64,000 nucleotides of DNA from Agapetus fuscipes (GCA_951799405.1 OX637332.1:8251001-8315000); one strand, 5' to 3'; shown: positions 21,340 to 32,545, numbered from the stretch's first letter. Translations and numbers: made by a program. The notes: generated by a model not told the origin, from the sequence alone.

Positions 21340-21650
21340 TAATATAATAATAATATTAGGATGATTTATTTGGTGAGCGCTGTTTTTGTGTGTATCACAC
21401 CTCAAGAGCCCTCTGCGAGCTTGGTCGTCGCTGTAGAAAGCGCCAATTCTCAAGCAAGACCCAGTTGTTGTAAGGTTGGATGGACCTTTCAGTGACCGGT
21501 CTTTGGTAAAGATTTACGAATTTTTCAACTCAGCGAAGAGCACATTCGAAATATGAATGGTATATTTTGTGTGCTCCGCCGGGATCCGAATCCACAACCT
21601 TCCATTTACGAGTCCGAAGTGTTGCCACTACGGACTACGGACCGGTCCAA
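21340..21650 (-). repeat. SINE1, near full length
   Basis: Minus strand: head with ACGGACCGGTCC at the 5' end, decayed B-box region, full body and an ATT-type tail near 21340. Faces the next SINE1 head-to-head. Confidence 0.8.
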
Positions 21651-21707
21651 GGAGGTGTTACTGTAAAGAGTCTGAAATGAAAGATGATGCAGTGCTGAAA
21701 TATCTTT

Positions 21708-21997
21708 CATGTCTAGTCTAGTTGTTAACACTTCTGACTCGTTAATGGATGGTTCTGGGTTTGAATCCCGGCGGAGCACATAAAATAACCCATTTATATT
21801 TTCAAATATGGTCTTTTCTGGGTAAAAAATTCAAATACCTTTACCAATGATTGGTTACTATCCAGCCTTACAGCAACTGGGTCTTGCTTGAGAATTTGCG
21901 CTTTATACAGCGACGACCTTGAGCGACGACGGCTCTTGAGGTGTGATTCACACAAACACAGCGCTCAACAAATAGATCATCCTAATATTATTATTTA
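21708..21997 (+). repeat. SINE1, near full length
   Basis: TAGTCTAGTTGTTAACACTT and GGGTTTGAATCCCGGCGG mark the A and B boxes; the body has GGCTCTTGAGGTGTGATTC and the tail ATCCTAATATTATTATTTA. Confidence 0.8.
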
Positions 21998-22028
21998 TTA
22001 TGTGAAATTAAATGTTCCTATCACTTGT

Positions 22029-22320
22029 CTACTGCTGGAAAACTATACATACTAATACACTATGACATCTATCTTCTCCTTCTTCCAGGGACTCCCCGAC
22101 GTTGACGATCACCTGGGAGAGATCTTCCGTGTTCTGGGCAGCACGAAACAGCTCCTCCACACATCTCATCCTGATCCACTCTCGAATGTTCTGAAGCCAG
22201 GAAAGCCGCTTTCTTCCAACTCCTTTATGCCCCTCAATCTTTCCTTGTAGGCCCAGCTGTAGGATGGCATATTTTTCTCCTCTTATTGTGTGACCAAAAA
22301 TATGAAGTATTACGAAACTT
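22029..22320 (-). repeat. LINE-D RT C-terminal remnant
   Basis: Minus-strand frame reads FGHTIRGEKYAILQLGLQG, then KIEGHKGVGRKRLSWLQNI and REWIRMRCVEELFRAAQ. This is the standard C-terminal segment of another non-LTR RT family (GH..R....L...EGKIEG...GR...SWL.N). A shorter relative is at 37600-37770. Confidence 0.7.
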
Positions 22321-22372
22321 GATTGTTGTGAGCTTATGAACATTATTTCTACGCAATACTTCAACGTTACGT

Positions 22373-22610
22373 TCTAAGTTGCCAAGATATATTACATTTA
22401 AGATTCATATTACATGCATCCCTATAAGCAGACACGTATGAGATCGCGCGTACACAATACACATGCCGCATGTGGAGATACAAAATAATAACCCAATCTT
22501 AAATGAACATATGCCGAGCTTCCCTGAAACAAATATGACATTGCCAACGTGAACCATTTTTTACAGTATTTATTGTCAGCCTCATACCTACCTATTAGTC
22601 AAGGAACATC
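22373..22610 (-). repeat. LINE-B 3' tail repeat
   Basis: Minus orientation with TTCCTTGACTAATAGGTAGG at its 5' end; the core is partly deleted around CTTCCCTGAAACAAATATG and the tail is TTGGCAACTTAGAACG. Confidence 0.75.
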
Positions 22611-22931
22611 ATTATCTAATATTTAAATAAAAAGCAAAAATATAAAATAAAGTTTTAACCTTTCACTTAAATGGTCGGCGTTCAATCATAATTTTGTTTT
22701 TGGTTTGACTTATCCCTCTTGGCAGTTATTTCATCTGACGACATTTCGTTTCCATGAGCAGGAAGCATTCTCAAGGTTGATTATTGCAACAAAACGCTGG
22801 CTTTTTTATGCACTTATTTTTGGGCCCAACTCGAAAGAATCTAGGAAGAATTCGTTAGTAAAAATAGGACATCTTTTTATATAAATATGAAATTTTTGTC
22901 AAAATTAACTTTTTTGGTTGTGTTCTGAAGT
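22611..22931. other. Spacer, nothing recognised
   Basis: AT-rich; no supportable feature. Confidence 0.3.
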
Positions 22932-23452
22932 AACGCAACGCAAAAAAAAAAAACGCAACGCAACTAAGCTACACATATAGTGTAACTTCTTGCCTGCGTT
23001 ATCCCCGAAGGGGTCGCATGTGGCGCTTCAGGACCTATTTATTTTTACAGGTAAGGGGGCCGGCCTCACACCAACCACTTTCAGTTGAAGTGGGGGTTTC
23101 CCAGCTCCCGGAGGTGCTGGTTCTCATTTCTTGTGAAGGCTGAGTAAACCTTTGAGATCGAACCCTTGCTCTCGGCATGAAATGCAAGCATTCCTACCAA
23201 TTGAGCTTTCGACCTTTTTACGAGCTTGATCGTCGTCGCTACAAAGCGCCAATTCTCAAGCAAGACCCAGTTGCTGTAAGGCTGGATGGACCTTTAGTGA
23301 CCGGTCATTGGTAAAGGTTTTATGAATTTTTCAACCCGGCGAAGAGCAAATTTGAAAATATACATGGTATATTTTTTGTGCTCCGCCGGGAATCGAACCC
23401 ACAACCTTCCCATTCAGAGTCCGCAGTGTTACCACTGAACTACGGACCGGTC
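22932..23452 (-). repeat. Composite SINE1-SINE2
   Basis: Minus strand: SINE1 head (ACGGACCGGTCG near 23440, B box in GGGAATCGAACCCACAA inverse) and body lead to the junction at about 23213-23222, then a SINE2 lacking the same 70 bases, ending at AAGCTACACATATAGTGTAA inverse. GCAACGC and A-run repeats at 22932-22970 form the SINE2 3' end. Confidence 0.85.
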
Positions 23453-24082
23453 GTAAATATATAAAATACAGGTATACAGATACAAGTGCCGTTTTGTCAC
23501 TGTGCCGTGCTTTCATGGCACCTCTGAAAAAATGCGGAAAATAAGAAAGGCTAGAGCTTAGCTGTGGACGGCTAGAAAACAGTTGTAAAATTAGATTAAA
23601 AACAGTTAATAATATGATTAAACTGATTGATTTATATTGGAACTGCGCCAATGTTTAAATTTAAGAAGACAGATCTGGCAGATTCCAATAAACGCTCACG
23701 CACGCACACCACCACACTTATCTTCTGGATGTGTTAATTCATTATACTTACTTCTTGTTCTTGCGAGTAAATATTTGTTTCCCTCTTTCTGCCAACAGAA
23801 GTTAACCAAACCAAAATGGCCACATGGGCTGAAATAAAATGAAAGTAGAATGTTTTAAAATTTAATGGCCTCTTTACGTACGCTTTTCTGTCACAGCCCA
23901 AAAAAAAATTCCTCAATCGGAAAAATCGCTCTATGGAATGGACAAAGAAACGAATAAAACGTTAGAAAAACTTCTGAAACATTTGTTCTTGGTCAATAAA
24001 ATAAAACATACGAACGATTGTTTGATGTGGATTTTTTCTGAAAATTTTAGGATAATTAATGTATAGGTATACATTGTGCAAT
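23453..24082. other. Spacer, nothing recognised
   Basis: AT-rich sequence without a gene or known repeat. Confidence 0.3.
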
Positions 24083-24720
24083 CTATAATAATAATAATAA
24101 TCTATAATCTAAGTTGCAAGGATATATTCATTTAAAGCTCTCAGATGTATGCCCACAAACCAACAAGTGTAGTTCGCGCTTACAAATGCTGAATGTGTAC
24201 TTACAAATAAAATCCAAACCTCAAATGAACATAAGCCCCACAACTTTTGCCGACCTTCCCTGAAACAGGGGTGACATTGGCAAAGTGAACCATTTTTTAC
24301 AGTATGGGTGGTCAGCCTCATACCAACCTATAAGTCAAGGAATATGAATAATAAATTACATTTAAATATAAAAAAGAACAAAGCCTTACAAAGAAATCTA
24401 TACAAAAAAAAGTCAAAAATTTCCTATGCAAAAAATGTAGCAAATGAATACACCAACATTAGAAATCAACATTGCAGATTAGCCGCCACTTCTTCCTGTC
24501 CTTGCATACTTCTTTCATTTCATCCAGAGTCATAACCTTTTTCATACAAGTCCTCCTTTTATTATGACTCTGGATATCCCATTCATTCGCTATTTCAGAG
24601 ATTTGATCCTTCCATACTTTTCTCGGTCTTCCTCTACCCCGACATCCATCTATTCTAGCAACATATACTTTCTTCGTCAATCTTTCATCACTCATTCTCT
24701 CCAAATGCCCGAACCAATGA
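24083..24720 (-). repeat. LINE-B 3' end: RT C-terminus, UTR and tail repeat in one piece
   Basis: On the minus strand a frame at 24704-24459 reads ERMSDERLTKKVYVARIDG, GRGRPRKVWKDQISEIANEW and MKEVCKDRKKWRLICNVDF to a stop. About 110 bases of UTR follow, then a complete 250-bp tail repeat (CTTGACTTATAGGTTGGTAT to CTTAGATTATAGATTATTAT). This unit shows that the common repeat is the 3' UTR of a LINE closely related to the copy at 1-955. Confidence 0.85.
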
Positions 24721-24988
24721 TAGTGAAATAAAAGAAAGTGGTTGTTTTACTGTCGTATTTTGTCATTTATGACTCATACAATAATGTTTTTATGTGTACT
24801 ACAGTAATGTGACTTATGAATACGGCAAATTCATTTTAAAAATATCTAAAGCAACTCTTACATTATCGTGTTTAACTTTTTTTTTAGCTTAGATTGTGTA
24901 GAATGTGATTCATAATACGATTCCATCAAAAGGTCATCTTCGAATCAAATGATATATATATAAGCCAAACAAGCACTGGGGAGACCAA

Positions 24989-25300
24989 TCGACCGGTCCG
25001 TAGTCCAAGTGGTAACGCTTCGGACTCGTAACTGAAAGGTTGTGGGTTCGAGTCCCGGTGGAGCACAAAAAATATACCATTTATATTTTCAAATTTGCTC
25101 TTCGCTGGGTTGAAAAATTCATAAACCTTTACCAAAGACCGGTCATCAAAAGGTCCATCCAGCCTTACAACAACTGGGTCTTGCTTGAGAATTGGCGCTT
25201 TCTACAGCGACGACCAAGCTCGCAGAGGGCTCTTGAGGTGTGATACACACAAAAACAGCGCTCACCAAATAAATCAGCCTAATTTATTTATTATTAATAC
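24989..25300 (+). repeat. SINE1, full-length reference copy
   Basis: GACCGGTCCGTAGTCCAAG, B box GGGTTCGAGTCCCGG, ATACCATTTATATTTTCAAA, GGTCCATCCAGCCTTACAAC, GGCTCTTGAGGTGTGATAC and a TTATTTATTATTA tail. Length about 310 bp. Confidence 0.85.
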
Positions 25301-25638
25301 ATATTCTTTGAGGATTGAACTAAAATACGATATTACCTACCAAAAACCAACAATTATTCATGACAAATGATTCAACCTCAAGGCATGGATATATTCGCAC
25401 TTTTTTCTCGATCCGCAAGCGTTATTTTTTCTTCATTTGGAACTTTTCAGACTTTCTAAAGGAAAACTCTACAGTGCACGTGCTATTACAGTTTGCATAC
25501 ATTTGTAAGAGGGCGTCTGCTCGAGAATGAGAAAATATACATCGCATAACAAAACTATGAATGAAATAAATTTAGCGAAGTGCTTTTTTATGCCAAAAAT
25601 AATGTTCCGGTTTCAGTGTAGGTTAGTTGGTAGGTAGG
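25301..25638. other. Flank of the hAT-like element, nothing recognised
   Basis: AT-rich sequence ending in TAGGTTAGTTGGTAGGTAGG just before the target duplication. Confidence 0.3.
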
Positions 25639-25646
25639 TTAGAGAC

Positions 25647-27947
25647 TAAGGTGGAGCGTGAACTTTTTTTTGGGATTTTGATTTGGGCGGAGTGGGGAAT
25701 TGGTGCTCCATAGGGATACGAACAAAGACACTATTACGAGATTTCAATATTTTCAGTGGAAATTGTGCCACAAGGCCACTGAAAAAAACAAAAAAGTCCA
25801 AAAACAGGGGTTCAAATTAAAATCAGTAAAAAAAAACTATAAGTATTTTTACATATTTTATATATTGATATTGTTTGTTGACTACCAACAAAAGAATAAA
25901 GTGAAACAGTTTACACAAATAACACAAGATTTTTTTTTTAAAAATGGTTGAAAATACGGTGAATTTCTAAAAATTACTTAGATTTGTATTCTCTCTTGGT
26001 ATTGAAAATCGGCATAATTTTACAGGATTCCAACTATTTTTTATCCATCCTACCCGTCTTTTGGGGCCACATACAGCAGAGCACACTTCAGTCACAAGTT
26101 TGATGCATCTTTCAGTTACTTGAGTGTGACAGGGCATTTGGCGAAAGAGTATCAAAATCTGAGTTTCCACTATATCTGGATTGACGATGGCGTCCTTCAA
26201 TAATTCGGTGCTAATTTGTTTCAGGACTGGTGGTTCAGAAACTTTGTCCCATTCAATCAGGTCATAATATTGCTCTGCGTTGAAGTTCAAGCTTGACACC
26301 TTGAAGACTCGGAACCCCGACGTTTGTTCCCTGATCTTCACGATTCGCCTGACAGCTAGTTCTCGGATGTGGCTTCTCTCGTCGTTCAACATTGCGATTA
26401 GTACATTTTCGCAGTGACCGAAATAACCATTCCTTTGTATCACGGGGTCGACAATTTCTTTCAAATGTGTTGGAAGATACCGAGTCAATTTAATGGTTTC
26501 GTGTAGGTGTTTTGCCCCGTAAACGCACAAAGGTTTTGTTTTAATGTGGAACCACATCGGTGCGTAAACCTTCAAGACGAATTCAGTCACAGTCATCTGT
26601 TTTTCAGTCGGATTATTGGTAGAAATGTATAGCCTGAGAAGTGAGTTGGCTGTCGTCAACCAACGCGAATGACATATTTTTCCTGGAGACCTCTTAGCCA
26701 AGTTTTCATCACAATGTCCTGCACTAATAGCTTGACATATTTCCAACAAATATTGCTTCTCTGTGCTTACATCCCCGTGAACTTTTGTAATGTCTGGCAG
26801 GTTGCATGTTATTGGTATAAAATCAACTACTGGGAGGTATTCGCAGTTTTTCAGCTGTTTTTCCAGCTGACCGCTGAAGCTCTTGGGTCCTGTTGTCGTC
26901 CCATCGATAGATTCAAAAAGGTGACGCAAGCTCAATTCATTCGCATGTAGTTGACACACTAGCCACTGGAGCGGTCGTTTAAATATTTTTTCTATAAGGC
27001 GTATGATACCTGAATGAATTCCAGTATTAACGGCAGTACCGTCGCATCCGATGGCTGTGATTGTAGTTGTATTGATCGATTTCGCTACAAAATAAGCTAA
27101 AACTTTGTTGGCAATAGTTTTAGCATCGCTTGACTTGCATATAATGTGGCCAATGTATTGTGACCCAGGTTCTTTTAAAAGAGTGATGTGTTCTTCTACT
27201 ACCAATATTCTGCGCTTGCCTTCCATGACTAACGTTTTATCCTTTCGTCCGTCAAACGAGATACAAATGGACTACCCTAGGTCAAGCTGAGTGGAAATCT
27301 GCACGTTCCTAGTTTGAGTACGGGCTCGGCGGATCTTACTGCGATCTACAACATTCTTGCAATCATCTTCAGTCACCAATACGATATCTTGTAATGCAGC
27401 AGACACGATGGCAGCTCCTGCCCGATCGGAAACGCCATAACGATCCAGTGTTCTGGCTACAACTGGCAAATTAAGTTTATTGAGCTGCTTGCTTGCTATA
27501 GCAGTAGCTGTAGTAGCTGTATCCGAGTTTACTACAACTACTGGACTGCCAAACGTGGATGGTTGATCTCCACCCGACAAGTTTTCCCTGTTTTGAACAT
27601 AGCAAATTTTCGCGAAAAATTACTTAATCGACAACGATATTTCGCGGGTAAACACATGTTTTTTTAGGATTTGTTCACTATTATTCTTTAGTTGTGTTTA
27701 TCGTTAGTCAATAGCAAGTGAGAAATTGTATAATTTATGGTTAGAATTTATACGAAACCAGTTATTGCACTACCCACTTTTTTGAATATTTGTGATATTT
27801 CAAGGGCTTTGGGGCACAATTTGCAGATAAGATATTGAATCCAAAATTTCTGTGCTTAATATGTGTGTACCAGAGCACCGATTTCGCACCCCGCCTTTTT
27901 AAAATTCGAAAAAAAAAAAAAACTCCATACAAGCACGCTCCAACCTA
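25647..27947 (-). mobile_element. hAT-like DNA transposon, about 2.3 kb, with TIRs and perfect 8-bp TSD
   Basis: TTAGAGAC occurs directly on both sides (25639-25646 and 27948-27955). Just inside, TAAGGTGGAGCGTG at the left faces TAGGTTGGAGCGTG inverted from the right. The inverted similarity continues for about 70 bp (GGCGGAGTGGGGAATTGGTG against GGCGGGGTGCGAAATCGGTG). An 8-bp duplication plus a transposase-like frame supports the hAT superfamily. The duplication is unmutated, so the insertion is probably young, although the TIRs differ from each other. Confidence 0.85.
25967..27622 (-). pseudogene. Transposase-like protein, RNase-H fold family, one in-frame stop
   Basis: Minus-strand frame of about 550 codons is open except for one TAG at 27272-27274; both parts are in the same frame. 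N-terminal part has DRYGVSDRAGAAIVSAALQD. After the stop come FDGRKDKTLV, EEHITLLKEPGSQYIGHI, GCDGTAVNTG, RPLQWLVCQLHANELSLRHL, CHSRWLTTANSLLRLY and PCHTQVTERCIKLVTEVCS. This combination is known to me from a widespread but poorly characterised repetitive protein family of arthropods. FDGRKD and CDGT could supply catalytic aspartates of an RNase-H-like core, and SRW resembles the hAT RW motif, but that is inference. No ATG lies in frame upstream of 27580 before a stop near 27624, so an exon or the original start may be lost. Confidence 0.75.
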
Positions 27948-27967
27948 TTAGAGACCCCTCTAAGTCG

Positions 27968-28045
27968 AAAAGATAAATTGCATTTCAGATTCATATTACA
28001 TGCATTCCCATAATCATACACGTATAAAATCGCTCTTAAATATTT
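27968..28045 (-). repeat. LINE-B tail fragment
   Basis: CAGATTCATATTACATGCAT and ATACACGTATAAAATCGC match the distal third of the LINE-B tail in minus orientation. Confidence 0.5.
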
Positions 28046-28312
28046 TTTTATAATTTAAATTTGTATTGGTTGAGATTGCTCGAGTGTTCTAGTAAAGTTT
28101 GGCATGTACCAATTCTCAGTGATTCGAGAATAATCCTTATTCTCGCTATAAAAAAGGGTCAAAGCTGTCTGTAGAAGTCAAGCGACCGTTACGTTATGTA
28201 GGTGTAAAAAGGAATTTGTATGTGAACCGAATCTGAAATAAATTGTGAAAAATAAATAACCGTAATTGTTATTAAATTGAACCCGGTAAAAATATTACTA
28301 GGTACATTTTCT

Positions 28313-28474
28313 TTTTATAAATTCAATAGAAAACAACTAATTTAATTCACTTTTATTTACTTTTTGCACAAATGTTTTCGCCTAATAGGCATCTTCAGAG
28401 CATAATTGTTTTAAATATTTTTACTTTATACATTAATTATTAAAACTTTGTTTTTTCCATTGAATTTATAAAAA
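28313..28474. mobile_element. Small inverted-repeat element with hammerhead-like core (copy 2)
   Basis: Ends TTTTATAAATTCAATAG and the complement of CCATTGAATTTATAAAA form about 25-bp imperfect inverted repeats. The centre, read minus at 28400-28373, is CTCTGAAGATGCCTATTAGG followed by CGAAAAC. Same family as 17937-18088 in the opposite sense. Confidence 0.65.
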
Positions 28475-28749
28475 ATACAGCTAAGATTTGACTTGGGGTC
28501 CTTTTAATTAAATTGCGATTTTTATTTATTTTACCAGATTTACTTTTCACAAAATCGTTTACAATATATTGTACACTCTTCACGTTCTGCTTAAAAAAGT
28601 GTTTGCGAATATTTTCTCGTATTTATAGGAACGAAAGAGACGATTCTTGCATGTTTTCGAACATGGTAGATACTTCCACTTGGATTGCTCGACTTTATGC
28701 AAGATTGTTAGACACACCGACCAGTGTGCTTAGGCTCATGTACGAACCC

Positions 28750-28905
28750 CTACTGTAACTGTAACTCTGTCGCCATTCCGCGAGGGGTGGCCGGAGCCTC
28801 TGCAGAGCTGCCTCCATTTATTCCTATCCTTACATACCTCTTTCAATTCATTCATATCCATCACCTAGTCCATGCATTTTCTTCTTTTACGCTCGCTTTG
28901 TTACG
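28750..28905 (-). repeat. LINE-A 3' end
   Basis: Minus strand ends AGTTACAGTTACAGTAGGG; inside are GGCCGGAGCCTCTGCAGAG inverse and ATTCATATCCATCACC. This copy defines the second LINE-A terminus type, with TAACAGT-like repeats. Confidence 0.65.
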
Positions 28906-29289
28906 CGATCGAGGGGAGTTTATGCACTGTTTTTATAGTCAAGATAAAGTTGATTTTCGGTTCGGGCGGCCGTCGCTGTTTTGGATCAAAGTAGAGCGTT
29001 ACCGAGTTACCGAAATAGCTCGTTATGTAATGAAAAATAAAGTAACGCCATGGAGGAGCCGCGCTGACTATGTTTGCTGGAATATGCCGCGAATAGAAGT
29101 TGGACCGTTGCCTAATGTGCTATTGGCTCTCTGCTGAGCAACACCTCGAATGTACAAACGTCCACAAAACGCTACACATTACACCTTTGTTCAGGTTGCA
29201 AAGATTGCTATCTTATCGTCTCACCTCATTGCTTGTTTGGCTTATCTACCATTCGACTCAAAGATGAAATTTGTCAAATCAGGGTCAGG
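28906..29289. other. Mixed GC stretch, unassigned
   Basis: Plus-strand frame through 28724-29137 is partly the LINE-A tail in the wrong sense. The GC-richer part at 28950-29160 (GGGCGGCCGTCGCTG) has no splice context or recognised family. Confidence 0.3.
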
Positions 29290-29442
29290 GTTGGGGGGAG
29301 GGGGGCTAGGCACGCAACTTCCTCTAAAGGGGAGCAAGCCATGATCGAATAATGGTCATTTTAGTAATTGCGAGACAATTTAATAACGATTTTGGATTAT
29401 TTAGGTTATTCTTCACTTCTAGGAGGACTGCCCACGCCCATG
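29290..29442 (+). mobile_element. Partial hAT-like MITE, relative of 11948-12272
   Basis: Shares AATGGTCATTTTAGTAATTG, TAACGATTTTGGATTATTT and the end CCCACGCCCATG. The left terminus is missing. Confidence 0.55.
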
Positions 29443-29494
29443 TTCCCAGGCGAGTACCTACAATTTTTTTTTTTCAAATATTCTCTTAATGTGG

Positions 29495-29838
29495 AAGAGA
29501 AAATAGGAAAGGGGCGACCGAAAAAGTATGACTAAATAAGGTTGGTAAAATTGTGCAAAATGGTACCTACTATATACAAAGCGAATGTAAAAGAAAGAAA
29601 TGCATGGAAAAGGGGATGGATATGAATGAATTGAAAAATTTGCACACAAGCGATTGCTTTTGCATGAGGGAAATGTAAAATAAATAATGTAATTTTTGTA
29701 TGATTTTTATTATAAAATATATGTTTATTCTTAATAAAAAAAAATAAAAAAATGTAAAATGGATATAGAAAGATGGAGGCAAATCTGCAGAGGCTCTGGC
29801 CACCATTAGCGGAATAGCGACAGAATTACAGTAACAGT
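29495..29838 (+). repeat. LINE-A 3' end, interrupted
   Basis: Plus strand: degraded coding like GKGRPKKV and CMEKGMDMNELKN, an AT-rich insertion of about 100 bp, then ERWRQICRGSGHH-like coding and GGAATAGCGACAGAATTACA at the terminus. Confidence 0.6.
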
Positions 29839-29917
29839 TACTCTTCACTGTGTTGAGAGCTTCAGTGATCTTTATCTACTGGTTGTGCTACTGGCATAGG
29901 CTACTGGTCATAATAAA

Positions 29918-30032
29918 ATGGTCCACCCAGTCATACCTACAGCAACAGAGTCTTGCTTGAATTGGCTCGGGGACAAAAACAGCGCTCCGCTATCTAAATT
30001 ATCCAAATATTATTTTTATTATAATAATTCTC
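29918..30032 (+). repeat. SINE1 3' half, diverged
   Basis: GTCCACCCAGTCATACCTAC, GAGTCTTGCTTGAATTGGC, AAAACAGCGCTCCGC and an ATT-like tail follow the SINE1 order with deletions. Confidence 0.55.
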
Positions 30033-31215
30033 ATAATCAAACGAAAAAAACTAACAAAGATGAGAGAAATAGGGACGTAATAATATTATGTATTTTTTTA
30101 GTACTTCCCATAGTCTTGGATACAAGTTAGACTGATTGCCATCTATGAAATACAATCTCAAGCTAAATAAATTGTTCGGCGCAGGATGTTTTACACTTAC
30201 AGGTTATTGTGGTTATAACACCATTAGACAGATGGTGCTTTTTAGCGATTTACGCAGTTGTGATGTAAAGATGTAAAAAACAATATTGTAAAAAAACTGT
30301 CTAAATAAGATGATACGTACAAATGTAAGTACCTATTTACACTTTACATAATTATTATTATTTGGACTTACTTGTGCAATTTTTTTTTTTAGGTTCCAAT
30401 TTTTTGGTCTTTTATAATTATGAAAGTTTAAATAAAATGAACAATATTGAAATTAATTAAAATTGTATGTAGGTACACTGTATTTGTATGCAGTTTTTAA
30501 GAAAAAGAAAATTAAAATTAACAATTTTCTTCTTTTTTGAATGCCTCGTCAATTGAAGTTTGGCGTTGGCCCTGTTGAAAAAATAATGAGGTCCGCACGT
30601 GATATGACAAAGAAAAATTATGTCGTCACACTGCCGGGTTGATAGGGAACTGGCAATAAAATATTCTGTGATTGGTTGCTAAGGACTATTGTCCCAAACA
30701 ATTGTCCCTAAAAAGTTCAATTTGTTCTGACTCCTTTCGTCAAACCAACAAACCGAATCTTCCTCTACGACCGCTAGGTATAACTCCTCAATTATTTTTG
30801 TGGTTATCTTATTTTTGTTACATAGAGTAGGACATGTAGTGCAAATGCGTCATAGATACAGTCACAGCTCCAACACCCCACAAATTTAAAACCCCCCTCG
30901 TACTTTTCAATAATAATAAAAATATAATGTTGTCTGTGTGGGAATTCCCTATTGTAATCTTAGTAAGGGCTACGCTACAAGTTGGTAAGGCAGCTGAGAC
31001 CTCGCGTATGTAGTAGGTACCTACCTACCTTGCTAGAAAGGAACCCCAAACTAAATCACTATCTTATCTGTTGCACTCACCTTCTTTTGAAATACTACGT
31101 CACGTCACCGTACATACGCGAAGTGATTCAAGCGACGCAATATCTAATCCTCTTTAGATAATATAGAGATGTACGCATATAAGTTAGAAATTTTATATTT
31201 ACAATCAGACTTACC
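30033..31215. other. AT-rich stretch, nothing recognised
   Basis: No repeat or exon identified. Small direct and inverted GTAGGTACCTAC motifs occur around 31010-31025. Confidence 0.3.
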
Positions 31216-31402
31216 TAAATTTAATGCACGTCCACGTGGAGACTTGTGTAAGTTCGCGGAAACACATGCTGGATGTGAACTTACAAGCAAAAAAATAAAA
31301 TCTCACATGAACATAAACCTTGCAACTACTGCCATTGGCAAAAGTGAACCAAGTTTTTACAGGATGGGGTCAGCCTCATCAGCCCACCTTTTAATTAAGG
31401 TA
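31216..31402 (-). repeat. LINE-B 3' tail repeat with internal deletion
   Basis: AAGTTCGCGGAAACACATGC, TTGGCAAAAGTGAACC and GGGGTCAGCCTCATC in family order. The GTTTCAGGGAAGG core is lost. Confidence 0.65.
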
Positions 31403-31884
31403 CCCATTGATAAACCCATAAATTTAGAAACACGAGAAATACCAGTACCCTTAGTACGAGTTGCAAGACTTGAGAAAAGTAAAGTTTACGGAAAATATTA
31501 AAGAGTGATTTCATATAAATTTCAGATAAAATCATCATAAATTAAGACCGAAAACAAAAATCAATACAAAAAGTAAAATTTATAATAATTTTCAGTATTT
31601 ATATCCAAACCGTTTAAAATATAAATTAATTTATTATCACGCACACAATAATTTAACATTTGCTTATCTATACTATACCTTTTAATCTTCACTACGCAGC
31701 TAACAGCCCTGCAACAAAGGATTAGTAGGACATCAACCTCCACATTACCAACACCTCTGCGGCACTGCACAAGAGTCATAGACTCCTTGAGTCTCTGAAA
31801 TAAATCTAGAGAGTCTCAGGCACAGGGTTCCTTAAAAAAACATGGCTTTGCGCAATCACTATTACCTGTAATTGTTTTGATTTG
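31403..31884. other. AT-rich stretch, nothing recognised
   Basis: No supportable feature. Confidence 0.3.
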
Positions 31885-32040
31885 GTGCCGGGTGTTTGTT
31901 GACTTTAGCGGGTGGAGCATTGGGGTGGCAGTCACCGTGAGAAGTCGCGCCACCGAATCAGCCCCAACCGAGACTCGAACCGAGTACAATGCGAGTCAAA
32001 ACCAAGGGGGAAGGCGAGCTAGCACTACCGTGGGAAGGAA
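31885..32040 (-). repeat. tRNA-like element, possible SINE head
   Basis: Minus strand: GGTAGTGCTAGCTCGCC resembles an A box and CTCGGTTCGAGTCTCGG a B box, about 45 bases apart, in a GC-rich block. One copy only, without a clear tail. Confidence 0.35.
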
Positions 32041-32309
32041 ATTCCCACACTGAAAGCTGTTTGCTTAAAGACGCATCAGGGGGAGGTATTATTTAAAATT
32101 TGATAACATTTGCAGGACAAAAATTTTTATGTAGTCAATTTCAATAGTTTGATATTATCTTGGACCCCTCCTACGTAAATGTGTAATTTGTATGTTAAAC
32201 TTTGTAACTGGAAGTGTATGGAGTTTTTATCTAGAAAAAAGGGGTTTGTAGATTAACAATTTATTAAAAATCTGGATGTCTTATGACCAACACTCATTTA
32301 CATTTTGTA

Positions 32310-32545
32310 ATCTATAATCTAAGTTGCAAAGATATGTGTACGTTTATGATTCACAAACAGACACGTTTAAGTTCGTGCTTATAAATGCGGCATGCGTACT
32401 GACAAATTAAAATCAAATCCTCAAAAAAATAACAAAAACCCTGCAATTTTTGCCGACCTTCCCTGAAACAGGGGTGACAATAGTAAAGTGATTTTTTTTT
32501 ACAGTATGAGTGGTCAGCCTCAAACCAACCTATAAGTCAAGGAAT
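32310..32545 (-). repeat. LINE-B 3' tail repeat, near complete
   Basis: Minus: TTCCTTGACTTATAGGTTGG through GGGAAGGTCGGCAAAAATTG to AACTTAGATTATAGATTAC. Confidence 0.85.

Noticed and set aside
24109..24321. Recurring short frames over LINE-B tails (RLTTHAVKMVHFANVTPV and similar)
   Set aside because: The same peptide recurs because the repeat recurs; it is UTR in the complete units, with frame breaks between copies.
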